A stretch of DNA of 64,000 bases from assembly GCA_019671005.1 (NCBI GenBank), contig CM033732.1, positions 7,658,886 to 7,722,885 of the forward strand. The letters run 5' to 3'. Source of the DNA: Hibiscus mutabilis. Taxonomy: Eukaryota; Streptophyta; Magnoliopsida; Malvales; Malvaceae. Numbering within the stretch: position 1 is the stretch's first letter; the number at the start of each line of letters is the position of its first letter. Shown here in pieces: positions 11,238 through 23,500 of this stretch. Under the pieces are notes generated by a model. That model was given only the letters and a program-made list of their open reading frames with translations, made no database searches and was not told the DNA's origin. Position numbers and translations under genes: made by a program.

Positions 11238-12116
11238 CTATAACTTAGAAGAAATAATTACAGGCAATGTATTATCGGTCCCTAAGTATACATATTTTAG
11301 TTGCTCTGGCAATTGTTTCAACTCAAGAATTGGTGATTGTTCAATAGAGGGTTTTTCGAGCTTACCTTCCTTACCTGAGTAGTCCAGTGGTTCAAAGTAT
11401 GTACCTGGTCGATTGACTAGCCAATTTGCCTCTTCTGGTTGTTCTTCATCGACCGGTTCTTCATACTCCTCATGTTCCTCTTGGTCGGCAATGTAGTTGC
11501 CGAGGCAACTAAATTCCTCATCGAAGTTAAACTCTGCCGTGGCATGAAGTAGTTGGCATTCTTTTGGATCATCGGCATGCCTTAGTGTTTGGAACACATT
11601 TAGTTTGACCTGCTGGTCATTCACCCTCATTGTGAGTTCTCCCTTTTCAACGTCGATCAAGGTTCTCCCTGTCGCTAGGAATGGTCTCCCGAGAATGATA
11701 GGTTCATGCTCATCTGCTTCACAATCCAAAACAATAAAGTCAGCGGGAAAAATAAATTTATCGACTTTTACCAGTATGTCTTCGATTTTTCCCTCTGGAT
11801 GCACATAGGATCTGTCGGCTAGTCTGCAGCATGATGACTGTTGTAGGTCTTGCCTTCCCGATTCCTAGTTTCGAAAAAAACGATTTAGGCATCAAGTTTA
11901 TGCTAGCCCAAGGTCGCATAATGCTTTCCCGACATAGTGATTTCCAATGGAACATGGTATTGTAAAAATTCGGGATCCTTCAACTTGGGTGGCATACGAT
12001 TGTGCAACATTGCCATGCATCCCTCTCGTCGCGCAATCGCTTTTGAACTCTCCTAGCCTTGTTCTCTTGGACACAATGTCTTTAAAGAAACTTGGCATAG
12101 TTTGGCATTTGTTCAA
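11238..12116 (-). pseudogene. Athila aspartic protease region (frameshifted)
   Basis: Three overlapping minus frames together cover the protease. One ends ...GKALCDLG (11,898-12,116). The next gives ASINLMPKSFFSKLGIG (11,758-11,955). The third carries VDKFIFPADFIVLDCEA and PIILGRPFLATGRTLIDV (11,238-11,804). The usual catalytic D-[ST]-G/A triad of Athila proteases is read here as D-L-G-A, split by a frame change near 11,905. The three-way split means no functional protease can be made from this copy as read. Confidence 0.8.
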
Positions 12117-12375
12117 TTGCTTCCACCAAAGGGCAAGTTGATGTGGACTTGCTTTAGGATATCAAGAAACTTCTTGAATTGATATTCTTGCTTTTGTCGC
12201 TTCAACCTTTGTGGGAATGGTGGTGGAAGTCGGATATCTTCGATCCTTTCATTGGTTTGAAACCTGATTGATGGCATTGCCGGGACATCCGGAGTTGCCG
12301 ATCGTTATCAACCCCAGGGTTGCCGAGGCATGCTTATCACAAGATGCCGAGGCGTCATCGGTTGCCGAGGCATGT

Positions 12376-13987
12376 TTATTGCCGTTCTTTGCGCAATTCT
12401 GGTTCAAAGATCCGAGGCTTTGCCGCTAGGTTCGCCTTGATCTTTTCGTGGAGTTTTGTTTGACGAGCGGGTTTGAACCTCTCTAAGTTGTTGGCCACTT
12501 CTAGTGGTGATCGCCTTACATTGCTCATGGCCAGTTCCTCTCGCGACTTCAGTATCGCTAGGTAAACCTCCTTGTGGTCTAGTATTGATTTTTTGAGCAA
12601 ACCGTCCGACTTGATTTTCCAATGATTTGATTGCCGCCTCTTGGTTTTGCAATCTCATATCGGTCCTGTTAATAAAAGCATCGATTCTTTTTATGAAATT
12701 ACTATTCTCACCATATAAGATTCAGTTTTCATCATAAAAGCATTTAGAGAATTTTCCAAAGAACTAGATGTTGTCGGTTGTTGCTTTGCATCATCATTGC
12801 CGTGGCATATTTCTCACTGAATCCCGATGCTTGTGCATTCTGATTGTTCTGGTTTAGAGCATTTTTGGGATTACTCCATGAAAAATTCAGGTTGCTTCTT
12901 CCAAGCTGGATTGTATGTATTGGACATCATGTTGTTGCTCCGATTGTAATTCCCCACATAGAAGCTAGATTCCGGATTCTGCATACATTCAGAAGAATTA
13001 TGGTTATCACCACATAACTCACAAAAAGAATCCATTACCTTGACTTCATGTGTGTTGTTTGGTTTTTGCATGTTCTGGACCATCTTGGTTAAAGCGGCCA
13101 ATTGTGCCGAAATTGAATCTGATGATCCTAGTTCATGTATTGTGGCTTGGCGTCTAACTCCTCCTCTTCTAGTAGATGGGAATTGATAGTCATTCTTGGC
13201 CAGCCTATTTAAAATTTGCATTGCTTCCTCCGACGACTTATCTAGGAGTATGCCGTTTGCCGAGGCATCTAGCATCATCATTATAGGTGTATTCACGGCG
13301 TTGTAAAACATTGTTACTTGAGTCCACACCGGGAATCCGTGTAAGGGGCATTTGTGTAGAAGTTCTCTATATCGCTCCCAAGCCTCGTACACGGATTCAT
13401 CATCTTCCTGCCGAAAAGAAGTAATGTCGTTGCGAAGCTTATCAGTCAAATTTGTAGGATTGAATCTAGCAAGGAAATCACGACAAAGATCAGTCCAAGA
13501 TGCTATGGATCCGGTAGGAATGCTATTCAACCATGCTTTCGCCCTATCCCTCAATGAATAGGGGAATAATCTTAATCGTAGGACATCGGGGGTGACTCCG
13601 TGTATCTTGAACGAGTTGCAAATCTCGAGGAAAGATTTCAGATGTTGTCGTGCATCTTCGATTCTTTGAGCCGCCAAATTGACCTATTGTGTTGATCATA
13701 TTAAACATTACCGGTTTCAACTCAAAGTGGTCGGCTTCAATTTCAGGTGCGACAACTCCTGGGTTAAGTCCATCAAGATCTTCTTCAAGATAGTCTCGAA
13801 TAGTTCTGTTTCGTGCAAGAATCACTCCTCCTCCTGCTCGAACATCTTGATTCATATTGCCTTCTTGATTTGCCATTGCTTCTCTTATCCTTCGTCTAAG
13901 TCTTTGTAAGGTTCGTTCGATTTCTGGATCAAAGGGATATTCTGGTGAAGTCGGTCTCGCCCTGGTCATATACCAATGTAAAACCAA
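12376..13987 (-). pseudogene. Athila gag (frameshifted)
   Basis: Frames at 13,544-13,987, 12,871-13,677 and 12,376-12,658 together resemble an Athila gag. The middle frame carries the retrotransposon gag core (LRLRLFPYSLRDRAKAWLNS; WTDLCRDFLARFNP; ESVYEAWERYRELL) and a zinc knuckle CELCGDNHNSSEC (C-x2-C-x3-H-x4-C). The last segment includes a coiled, Arg/Lys-rich stretch. Frame changes near 13,680 and after 12,871 break it. Gag would normally form the particle that packages element RNA. Confidence 0.85.
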
Positions 13988-14065
13988 AGTTTGTTAGCCC
14001 TTTGAATTATAAACAAGAAAAATAAAAAGAAAGTGCAAGAAAATAAAAACAAAGTCGCTATTGCC

Positions 14066-14085
14066 AATCCCCGGTAACGGCGCCA
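14066..14085 (-). other. Athila primer binding site (tRNA-Asp type)
   Basis: Just inside the 5' LTR, on the minus strand, TGGCGCCGTTACCGGGGAT matches the 3' end of plant tRNA-Asp with one mismatch (A for G in GTTGCC). This site is characteristic of the Athila lineage. Confidence 0.85.
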
Positions 14086-14091
14086 AAAACT

Positions 14092-15605
14092 TGTTGCGTG
14101 TAATAAGTGCTACGCAAATGTGCAAGTATACACGTCGCAAGTTATAGTATAAAAGATATCGTCTCCACAGGGATTGATGCTACTTCAAGATTCTAGTCTC
14201 TTGCACTGTAAAAGTAAAAACACAAATAAAGGATTATAGAAGTTTAACTAATAACTAATCTAGAAAGCAATAAAGTAAAAGAAAAGATGAATTCAAATGA
14301 GAGATAAGCCAGGTTATCGTGAGTTGAGGTGTGATAGCCGATTGGATTGTTTTGGTAAAAGAGTGCACGGGCAACTCAGTTGCTGTGGCAACTTGCACAA
14401 CGGGGTTGCCTTGGCAACTAATCGATGGTTGCCTGGGCAACTACTTGGGCTTCTGGGCAGCAACCTTCAAGGTTCGGCAGAGCGTTCTTCAATGGTTTCT
14501 TCTTATCCCTAAGTCGAAACTCTAGCTACTTGTGCATGCCTTGATAATACATCCTTGCGTGAATCAAGGGTGAACAACAACCAATCTTGCGCTCCTCTTA
14601 GCCGTTGAAATCCTTAACTTATTCCTAAGCCGGATTAATCTTCACCATCATTGGATTGAATAAAGATCGTATTCATTCGTTTCTTGAATCTAACTCTCCC
14701 GATATTAGATAAATAGATGAAATCACGAGATCCTCTCCCAATTCACTCGCAAACAAGAATAAGAACCAAGAATGAATAAACCTTGAAATAGAAAAGTGCA
14801 AACTCTTATTACCTAAACAAAAACCAATAGTTTCTCACAGCCACAAAACACAATAACCATAGCCAAGTAAATTTAGTTCATGGCTAGGTTCCAAAGAAAC
14901 ACAAGATAAACAATCCCTAGCATGAACCCAATCGAACAAGGAAGAAAAGATGAAGCTTGTCGAAAATTCCCCTTTGCTTCCTCTCTTGGTCTTGTCGAAA
15001 TTCCCTCTTGCTCTCTCTATCCATCTTGTCGAAATCTCATTGATATTTATAGGGCTAGGCCAAAGTCCTTCTTTGAGGAGGAGTTTGAGTTGGAATTAAA
15101 TTATCTTTAAAGAATATAATTCTTTATTATAATTTTATTCCTATTAGAACTTCTCCTATCTTCTTGGAATTTAATTCTTCTTTAATCTCTGCATGGCAAT
15201 CAAATTCCTTTGGGCTTGGGCCTTGCTCCATGTCATCTTGGGCTTGTAAAGTCATTAATTTCGACATCCCTATTGCATTTTGTCTTTGTCGACAAATGCC
15301 CTGGCAACTGACTCGGCGTCTCCTTCATGCATTGCCCTGGCAACTAGCTCGGCATATCCTTCATGCATTGCCCTGGCAACTAGCTCGGCATTGCTTTGGC
15401 AAGTGATCCTGCACATACACACACAAAAACACACCAAAGCAGCATCTTTTTCCACAAAAATCACCAAGTTATGTAATCAAGCTCACCGATTGAAGGAAAC
15501 ATGGATTAATGCATGAATGGCTAACTATGCAACTAATATGAGCCTAAGTCTAACAATAATATGAGTAAAAAGGGTAAGAAAAATAGTACTTTTGAACACT
15601 TATCA
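14092..15605 (-). repeat. Athila LTR (5' LTR in element orientation)
   Basis: 1,514 bp, collinear with 3,864-5,358. It differs by scattered transitions and by an extra segment of about 23 bp near 14,476-14,498. It is flanked at 15,606-15,610 by CAAAC, the same five bases that precede the other LTR. Confidence 0.93.
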
Positions 15606-15610
15606 CAAAC

Positions 15611-15795
15611 AAAGGCTAACACATTGATAACAAACTCTTAATTTGTATAGGCATGGTTAAGCTTTTGTTTGTTATCAGTGTGGAAAACAAATAAAGGCTA
15701 ACACTTTAACTATGTCTATATAAGCTAATGTCAACATCCTTTTTTCAATTCACGGAGCTAAATCTCAGAGTGGGTTTTTAATAGTTTAATTTTTT
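15611..15795. mobile_element. Right half of the foldback element split by Athila
   Basis: This is the inverted partner of 3,770-3,863. It carries GAGCTAAATCTCAGAGTGGG, and the loop-side sequence has a second internal inverted repeat (AACAAAGGCTAACAC / GTTTGTTATCAGTG). It is non-coding. Confidence 0.55.
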
Positions 15796-16444
15796 ATTTT
15801 TGTAAAAAAAACAGTAGAACTCCCAGGACAGGCAAATTCTAAATAGAATTTGCTTAATTATTTGTTAATTAATTAAATTATAAAAAAATAATTTTTTTTG
15901 AACTCAACGTGCATATCTAACGAATTCAAAAAAAATATTTTTATTAGAACTCACCGTATATACACGTTAAATTTATTATACGAGAATTAACCCGAGAAAT
16001 ATAGAATTTCATGTGCTATTCCCCATATGAGCTGGCTGGGTCTGCTCTTAGACAAGTGATGGATTTTCTGAGAAAAGTTAATGGTTTGTTTAATGGCATC
16101 CGATGATTGACGATTAGAACCCCGGACTTTAAACGGGTTTATTTATTTTTTTATTATATAATTATACTCTAATTTATAAATTAATACTCTTTTCGTCCCA
16201 AGAAAATTATCACTTATTGATTTTTATAAGTTAAAATTTTTATAATTATATTAAAATATTTTAAATAATTAAATTTTATAAAATATATATTTAAAAATTA
16301 CTTGATTAGACGTTTTTAATTTTTTTCATATTTTTTCAAAAATAAAATTTAAATAATAATTAGTCAAAGTTGAAAAAAAAAATTAGCCAAAAAGATTAAT
16401 AAGGGACAATGAGTATATATTTATTTAAACGAGTAATTATTCCA
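15796..16444. other. AT-rich intergenic DNA
   Basis: No gene or RNA is recognisable. Long A/T runs and short degenerate repeats dominate. A stretch resembling the end of a MITE (TCCCAAGAAAATTATCACTTATTG, about 16,195-16,220) is visible without a clear partner. Confidence 0.5.
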
Positions 16445-16740
16445 TGTGCAAGAGCTTAGGGAAACTTTAGTTCCACAAGTGCCTCAATTTTAAGGTTTAA
16501 GAATTCCATTTACGATTTAATATTTAGGGGTTTAAGAGTAAGAGTTTTTAATTTAGGGGTGTGATTAGAATTTAGGGTTTATAGGTTAAAAACTAAATCT
16601 CTAACCATATTACCATAAACCTTAACCTTTAAACCCTAAATTCTAACCATACACTTAAATCCTTAAACCCTAAAGCCTAAACCGAGACCCTAAAACTAAG
16701 GCGATTATGGAAACTTTTCGTTTTCTTTGCCCGTGCAAGG
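16445..16740. mobile_element. Foldback element with telomere-like core
   Basis: Two imperfect inverted arms of about 110 bp face each other. The left arm carries TTTAGGGG and TTTAGGG motifs and the right arm carries CCTTAAACCCTAAAGCC and CTTTAAACCCTAAATTC. The outer ends are also similar (GTGCAAGAGCTTAGGG against CCGTGCAAGG and neighbours read on the other strand). The element has no ORF. It looks like a MITE-type foldback rather than a true interstitial telomere block, because the motifs alternate strands. Confidence 0.5.
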
Positions 16741-17280
16741 ATATTTAAACTAGTGTGAATATGAAATTATTTGATTTCACAAATAGGATTAAGACGTCAT
16801 TAAACGTCTTTAATTTATATTTGATTTCAATTTTAAATTTTCATTTATTCATTTTAATTTCAAAAGCACAATCAAAAAGTCATCAGATGTATTTAATTTA
16901 TATTTTTATTAAATAACTGTCAAGATTTAAACTCATACAGGACAAAATAAAACGTTCTTAATCACTAGGTCAATTAGTGAATCTCAATATATTTAATTTA
17001 TATTAAAAAATATAAACAATGGAAATCAAATCTAAGTTTATATAATATTTAAACCTAAATAGCTCAGTTAAAAGTGATTAAAATACCATTTTCTTTCAAT
17101 AATTTTTTTAAAACTACTCGAACTAAACCTGTACATAAAATATTTCCTTTCATAAAAAATCCAATCAATTTCCTTATAATTTTTGAGTAGTGAAGTACAA
17201 AAATAAAAAAAATTATTATCCATATGAAAATCTCCCACAATCTGTGTAATAAGAATGTGCTGTCAAACAATGAATTTTAA
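16741..17280. other. AT-rich intergenic DNA downstream of villin
   Basis: No coding or structural RNA gene is seen. A short perfect stem TTGTATTG / CAATACAA lies at about 17,284-17,304, close to where the villin 3' untranslated region should end. Confidence 0.5.
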
Positions 17281-17514
17281 TTACTTGTATTGGAGTTCAA
17301 TACAAATGTAATATCATATACATCACCACCTTTAAGAAATTAAAACAATGGAAAATAAAATATATGAAAGTTGAATAACAGAGATTATGGAGATACATGG
17401 CAAACCAAATCAAAGAATGCTGGCCTGCCATGTCAAAGTTGTCCTTATCTGCTATATGATCAAATCTTGGATGCCATAGAAATCCAGGAATCGTATACCA
17501 ACAGCAACACAATT
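17281..17514 (-). other. Villin 3' untranslated region (approximate)
   Basis: The TAA stop at 17,515 is followed on the minus strand by about 230 nt of T-rich sequence. Candidate weak poly(A) signals lie near 17,290-17,330. The end is inferred, not observed. Confidence 0.4.
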
Positions 17515-20500
17515 TTAGAATAGATCAACTTTCTTCTTCTTCAGGTCTTGCTTCCACCTTGGTAATCTATAGAATGCTTCTTTTTCCATACCGAAAACTG
17601 TCTCGAACTCCTTATCCGACAAATAAGCCTGAAAAATCAAAGAGTAAGAACAATATGTTTGGGGAATATAGATTAAAGAGTTTACTTTAAAACATTGATG
17701 GCAGAACAAACCTCTCTACGTTTGAGATCGATTCCAGTTACAGCATCACCAGATATGGCTTTCAGTTGCTCATAACTATATGTAGCATTCTCATCCATCT
17801 GTATCTTTTGCTTTGGTTCTGAATCCACCCCCTTGGTTTCGGCCTCGGGTACTACACTCGTCTCCTTGGCTTCAGCAACCTCTTGAGAATCCTCAACTTC
17901 AGAAGGGTCTGCTTCACTTTTTGTTTCGGCTGTACAATCTCAATGCCATCAGACAGTTTCACAATTATATGAAAAAATGAGGTCAAATTCAATTAAAGAA
18001 GCCGGAAGATTTAGCAACTTCTTGTGAACCAGATTAAAGCAATGATTGCTGCTTTTTAGATATCTTCTAGTCCAAAGTACACGGGTTCTTACAAGGTGGG
18101 GTGGATACAGCAGGAGTGCTGCTAGCGGATTTTGCAGGGGATCCATCCTGCGGTTGCTTCTTTTCAGCAGTAAGAACCGCAGAAAGAGCAGCTACAGCTG
18201 CTGCCCTTTGCGAACCCTGACCCTTGCTGAAAGGCTTTGGAGCTGACCTTTTGCTCGCTGATGATGAATTGAACGCAGATGATAAGGCAGCTAGAGCTGA
18301 TGCTCTTTGCGTAGGCCCACCATTATTTCCATTGGATTGAGCCTGGGACTGCAACAATGGCACATATCACATCCTTAACTCATAAAACAGCATAACCAAT
18401 GCTTTGAATTCTCAAAATGCAGGCACAGAAAATCAGCCATAATAATATACATGAAAAAAAATATATATTAGACATGTATCAAGGAAACGGCATACAAAGC
18501 AGAAGGATCAAATAAACTAGCTAAAGTCAAAATATACATGATTGACGAAAGTGGGCAGAACTGATATTCAAACCCATCGAAGAAGAGGAAATAAATGTAT
18601 TATCAGGATGAAATTATATGAGATGGGGAAAACAAAACTAATTTTCAAAAATTAAACACATTTCTAACAGGACAAATTAAAAGATTAAAAACAAAAAAAC
18701 AAAATCTAATTCAAACATTCTCTTTTCAAAAACATCCAAAAGACAATATGAAGCAGCTTCTTGTTATTACTAGTAACCTATGCTTGCAACCCTTCTCTGA
18801 TCCCCTTGGTCTTTGCTGATTGATAAAACAAAGTTGAACCAAACCCCATGATAATCAAAAGCTAGCTAAAGTACAATTGACCAATAAAAGTATCAAAATA
18901 GAGTCCATCCCTAATTAAGTATGAGGTAAACAACTAGACGTCTTGCTTAGGCAATAAGGTTAATCAAACACCATGACTTTCTTTGTGGATCCTGAAAATA
19001 AATGATAAAATGGTTCTCCTATGTTCCTGATAATATGGTGCATATGAAGTTTCACCATTCCCTAGTGTCAAATTTCAACATTAATGAAATTGTGTACGCA
19101 AAATAGGCAAAACTGAAATCAAATTGCAAAAGCCAATCTGTCATAACTCATAAGATAGAAAGGAAATAAACTAGTACAAGGGATAACTCAAAATGGTTCA
19201 TTTTCTGCAGTGAAAATCTAATGTCAGATCGGCTTCTAGTAGCAGGTACATAAGCATATCAAAGATGAGAGGGATGCAAAATAGGGGCAGATGGTAATGA
19301 CAATTGTGATAACTTTTGATAAAATTACCATTTGTAAAATAGGGGCTTCAAGTGGCAGGTACATAATCATATCAAAGAACTAAACATAAGAACCAAATTG
19401 CCAACATTTGAAGTTTTGAATGAAAGACGGCCATAAAGCAAATGCTTTCCCAGACTAAACAGCTAATAGTCTTGTTCAATTAAGATGGAATAAACAGGTT
19501 CAACTTACTAGCTCCTTTTCAGCTATTATTAATTGAGACTTAAAAGTAGAAAAAAAGATATAGAAAAGCGCTCAGGAAAAGTTAAATCGCATGAGCAGTC
19601 AACTTTATATACATATATATAGAGAGAGACTTCAGCAAAGTTAAGTAGCATATGCAGTTCATTACCGATGGGGTTGGTTTGGCAGAAGATGGATTGAATG
19701 CAGAAGATAAGGCAGCTAAAGCTGAAGCCCTTTGAGTGGGACCCCCTTGGTTCCCATTGGACTTGACCTGTCTCGGCAGCAACGAATCCATAAGTCAGGG
19801 AACTAGTATATATAGTAAATATAATTGTTTTGACTTTTGAAAAAAGAGAGACCGATGAATTACCTACAAATAAGATATAATACGTGTGAGTTAATACGTG
19901 TATAATAGGAAGTCTAACTCTATCCTAACTCTATCATAACTAAGTAGTTTAGTTATAATCTAACTCTACCATTGTATAGGATAAGAGTCCAATCCTAATA
20001 GGTTAACTACTCTGTGTAAAACTCCTCTGTAAAAGTCTATAAATAGACTTCTTCTCTTGTATATCGATATAACAAGAAGAGTATTCAAACTCTCTTTTCT
20101 ACATGGTATCAGGTTAGGTAGATCCTATCTCCTCAAAATCTTTTTTTTCCCTTTTCGATCAGATCTATACCTCTCCATGACTAATTCCGAACCTGCTACA
20201 TCAGAAATTAGCTCTCAAAACAGCCCTCGTTCATCTGATTTCCACCTCTCGAATGCCTCTCTTTCTCCCATTACATCCTATAAACTAAATGGAAACAACT
20301 AACTTCCTTGGTCTCAATCAGTGCGGCTGTACATTACAGGAAGAAAGAAAGCTTCCTATCTCTCAGACTCAACTCCTGTTCCAGATGAGTCTGACCCAAC
20401 CTACTCTAACTGGTTGAGTGAAAACACCATGATAATGTCGTGATTAATTAATTCCATGGTACCCGAAATTGGAGAAAATTTTATGCTTTATCAAACTGCA

Positions 20501-23500
20501 GCAGAAATTTGGAATGCTGCCAGAGATACGTATTCCAGTGTTGACAACACACCATAACTCTTTGGAGTTGAGAATAAGATCAAAGATCTCAGATACGGGG
20601 AGGTAACAGTGGCGCAATATTTTGGAATCCTAACCAAATGCTGGCAGCAAATAGATCTGTATGAAGCTAATGAATGGAAGTGTCCTGACGACATTAGCTT
20701 CTACAATAAGCTCAAAAATCAAAGGAGGGTGTTCCAGTTTCTTTCCGGACTGAATGGAGAATTTGATGGAGCCAGCAGCAGGATTTTAGCCACTAAACCA
20801 CTACCATTGGTTCGAGAAGCTTTTTCAAAAATCCGAAGGGAAGAAAGCAGACTTTCCCTGATGGTGTCAGCAGTCCAGAAAACATAAGCTTCTGCTCTTC
20901 TTACAAACTCCAACTCTGGGAGTAAACACAGGAGGGGAGACCTTGGTGTGACCACTGCAAAAAGGCTGGGCATGTGATGGACCAATGTTGGAGGTTGCAT
21001 GGAAAACCAACAAATTGGAAGCCTCCTAAATCCAAATTCCAGAAAGAAGCCCATCTTGCATCTTCTGAAAATTCTTGCAGTAGCTTTAGTAAACAACAGA
21101 TCGAGGAACTCCAACAGATTTTTACTCACCTATCATCTAAGCTTGTCCCTAATGCCTTAACAGCTACTGAAGGTAGTATTTCTTGCTTAGCAACAACGAG
21201 TGCATTTAATTGGATGGTCGATTCTGGTGCCTCTGATCATATGACAGGAAATCCTACTCTCTTCCACAATTATAGTAACCACAAGTCTTCTTCCTCCATC
21301 AAGATAGCCGATGGTTCCTTTACAACAATAAAATGGAGTGGTTCTGTTCGATTGAGTAGCAAGATAATATTGTCTGATGTTCTTTATGTTCCCAAACTCA
21401 CATGCAATTTATTATCTGTTAGCAAATTGGTTCAGGAAGTTAAATGTGAGGTTAACTTGGGGGTTGCTGGTTGTGTTTTTCAGGCACAGGGCTCGAAGAC
21501 GGTGATTGGCAGTGCTAGGCTGTGTAACGGCTTATATATCCTTGATGGCCTACCCTATCCGAATCCTTTTATTTCCAGTTGCTTTAGAACATCAGTTTTT
21601 TCTAGCAGTTTACCTTCGAATGATATTATGCTTTTGCATCTTCGATTAGGACATCCAAGTTTCTACTACCTTGCAAAGTTGTTTCCTAATTTCTTCATTA
21701 ATAAAAAACCCTCTTCTTTTACTTGTGAAGTATGTCAAATGACTAAACATACGAGAAAACCATATGTTCCTTCTCACTCTAAACCTACTTCACCATTTTC
21801 TATTATACACAGTGACATTTGGGGCCCTTCTAAAGTAAAAAACATCTCTGGGTCTAGATGGTTTGTGTCGTTTATTGATGATTTTTCTAGAACAACTTGG
21901 ACCTTTTTGATGAAAGCAAATTTGAAGTTGAGACAATTTTTAAAAGTTTTTATCACATGGTCAAAACTCAATTTGAGAAACAAATTAAAATAGTGAGTGA
22001 TAATGGGAGTGAATATCTTAGCAAATCTCTTGGGTGTTTTTTCAAAGAAAAAGGCATCTTTCATCTTACTTCTTGTGTCAACACCCCTCAACAAAATGGA
22101 GTGGCCGAAAGGAAAAATAGACATTTACTAGAGGTGACTAGGTCCCTATTATTTTCTGCCAATGCACCTAATTATCTATGGGGGGAAGCTCTTCTTACTG
22201 CCACCTACCTAATCAATAGGATGCCAAGCAAGACACTAGGATTCAAAGTACCCACTGAAACTCTTTTCCAACATTTTCCACATTTTAAACCATTATCCTC
22301 TGTTCTTCCTCTTCGAGTTTTTGGATGCACATCTTTTGTTCATGTGCATCGCAATAATAGGAGTAAACTTGATCCTAGGGCTCTACGTTGTGTGTTTATA
22401 GGGTATTCATCGAGTCAGAAGGCTTACAAGTGTTACTGCCCCATTACCAAGAAAACCTATATCTCTTTTGATGTTACTCTCTTTGAAAATAAACCTTACT
22501 TCGTAGGAACTGAAATTCAGGGGGAGAGATACAAGGAATCTCAGTCCTTGCATGATCCACAGCCCATTATTTCCTTGCCTATTCTTGATGTAAGTACCAC
22601 TGCTCCGCAAAATACTTCTTCCGAGCCTACGTCTGATGAAATTGAGTGCTGCTCTTAATCCTGTAGACACACCTTCTCCACAGTCTAAAACTACCAGCCC
22701 TTATACAACACCTCCTTCAATGATTAAAACTGTACCACATACATCACCAAACTCTATGACTCCACAACCACCAGAAAGACAACTCAGTGTCTATACAAAA
22801 AGAAAAAGAAACTTGACCGAGGCAGTTAGTCAGCCTAACACTTGCCAAGAACTAGCTTTGAGTCCTGCTGCTTTGGAGACAGGAGGTAATATTATTCCAC
22901 AGGATTCTACTACTGTTAACTTAGATGAGTTTCCTATTGCTATTAAAAAGATGTAAGGAAATGTACTGCTCATCCTATTAACAGGTTTATTGCCTATGGG
23001 AAATTCACGCGTGGATTCAAAGCTTTTACAGCTAGCATTGACAGCATAAGAATTCCTGAGAGGCCTTCGACAGTCCAGAATGGAGGAGAGCAGTTGAAGA
23101 GGAAATTAAGGCATTACAAAAGAATAATACCTGGAGCTTGACAGATCTGCCAGAAGGAAAAAAGGCTGTGGGGTGTAAATGGGTCTTTACAGTCAAGTAC
23201 CATTCAGATGGGAGTGTTGAGAGATACAAGGCGAGGTTGGTGGCTAAAGGGTTTACTCAATCATATTGAGTAGACTATCAAGAAACTTTCGCACCTGTAG
23301 CAAAGTTAAACACCATCAGGCTATTGCTTTCAGTGGCAGTTAACAAGGATTGGAAGTTGCAGTTGGACATTAAAACGCATTTCTAAATGGTAGACTTGAG
23401 GAGGAAGTGTACATGCAGGTTCCACCTGGTTTAGAAGAGAAGACCACAACAAAGACAGTGTGCAAACTGAATAGATCGTTGTACGGCTTGAAGCAATCCC

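Larger units (their letters stand above)
3864..15605 (-). mobile_element. Athila-lineage Ty3/gypsy LTR retrotransposon, near full length
   Basis: The element is about 11.7 kb in minus orientation. LTRs at 3,864-5,358 and 14,092-15,605 both begin TG and end CA in element orientation, and CAAAC is duplicated at 3,859-3,863 and 15,606-15,610. In element order it has a primer site matching tRNA-Asp, gag, aspartic protease, RT-RNase H-integrase and a further ORF in the env-like position, then a purine-rich tract. This order, the primer site and the Transposase_32-type third ORF are typical of Athila. Gag-protease is broken by several frameshifts and pol by one, so this copy is not autonomous. The LTRs differ by about two dozen substitutions plus one roughly 23-bp indel, which suggests a fairly recent insertion. 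Confidence 0.93.

Noticed and set aside
16480..16700. TTTAGGG/CCCTAAA motifs as an interstitial telomere
   Set aside because: Motifs are degenerate, spaced and on both strands in mirrored arms; a foldback element fits better.
18348..19666. Exon 20/21 similarity as a recent exon duplication in this villin
   Set aside because: Paired QRA-AAL segments are, to my knowledge, already present in VLN2/VLN3-class villins, so it is an old family trait.
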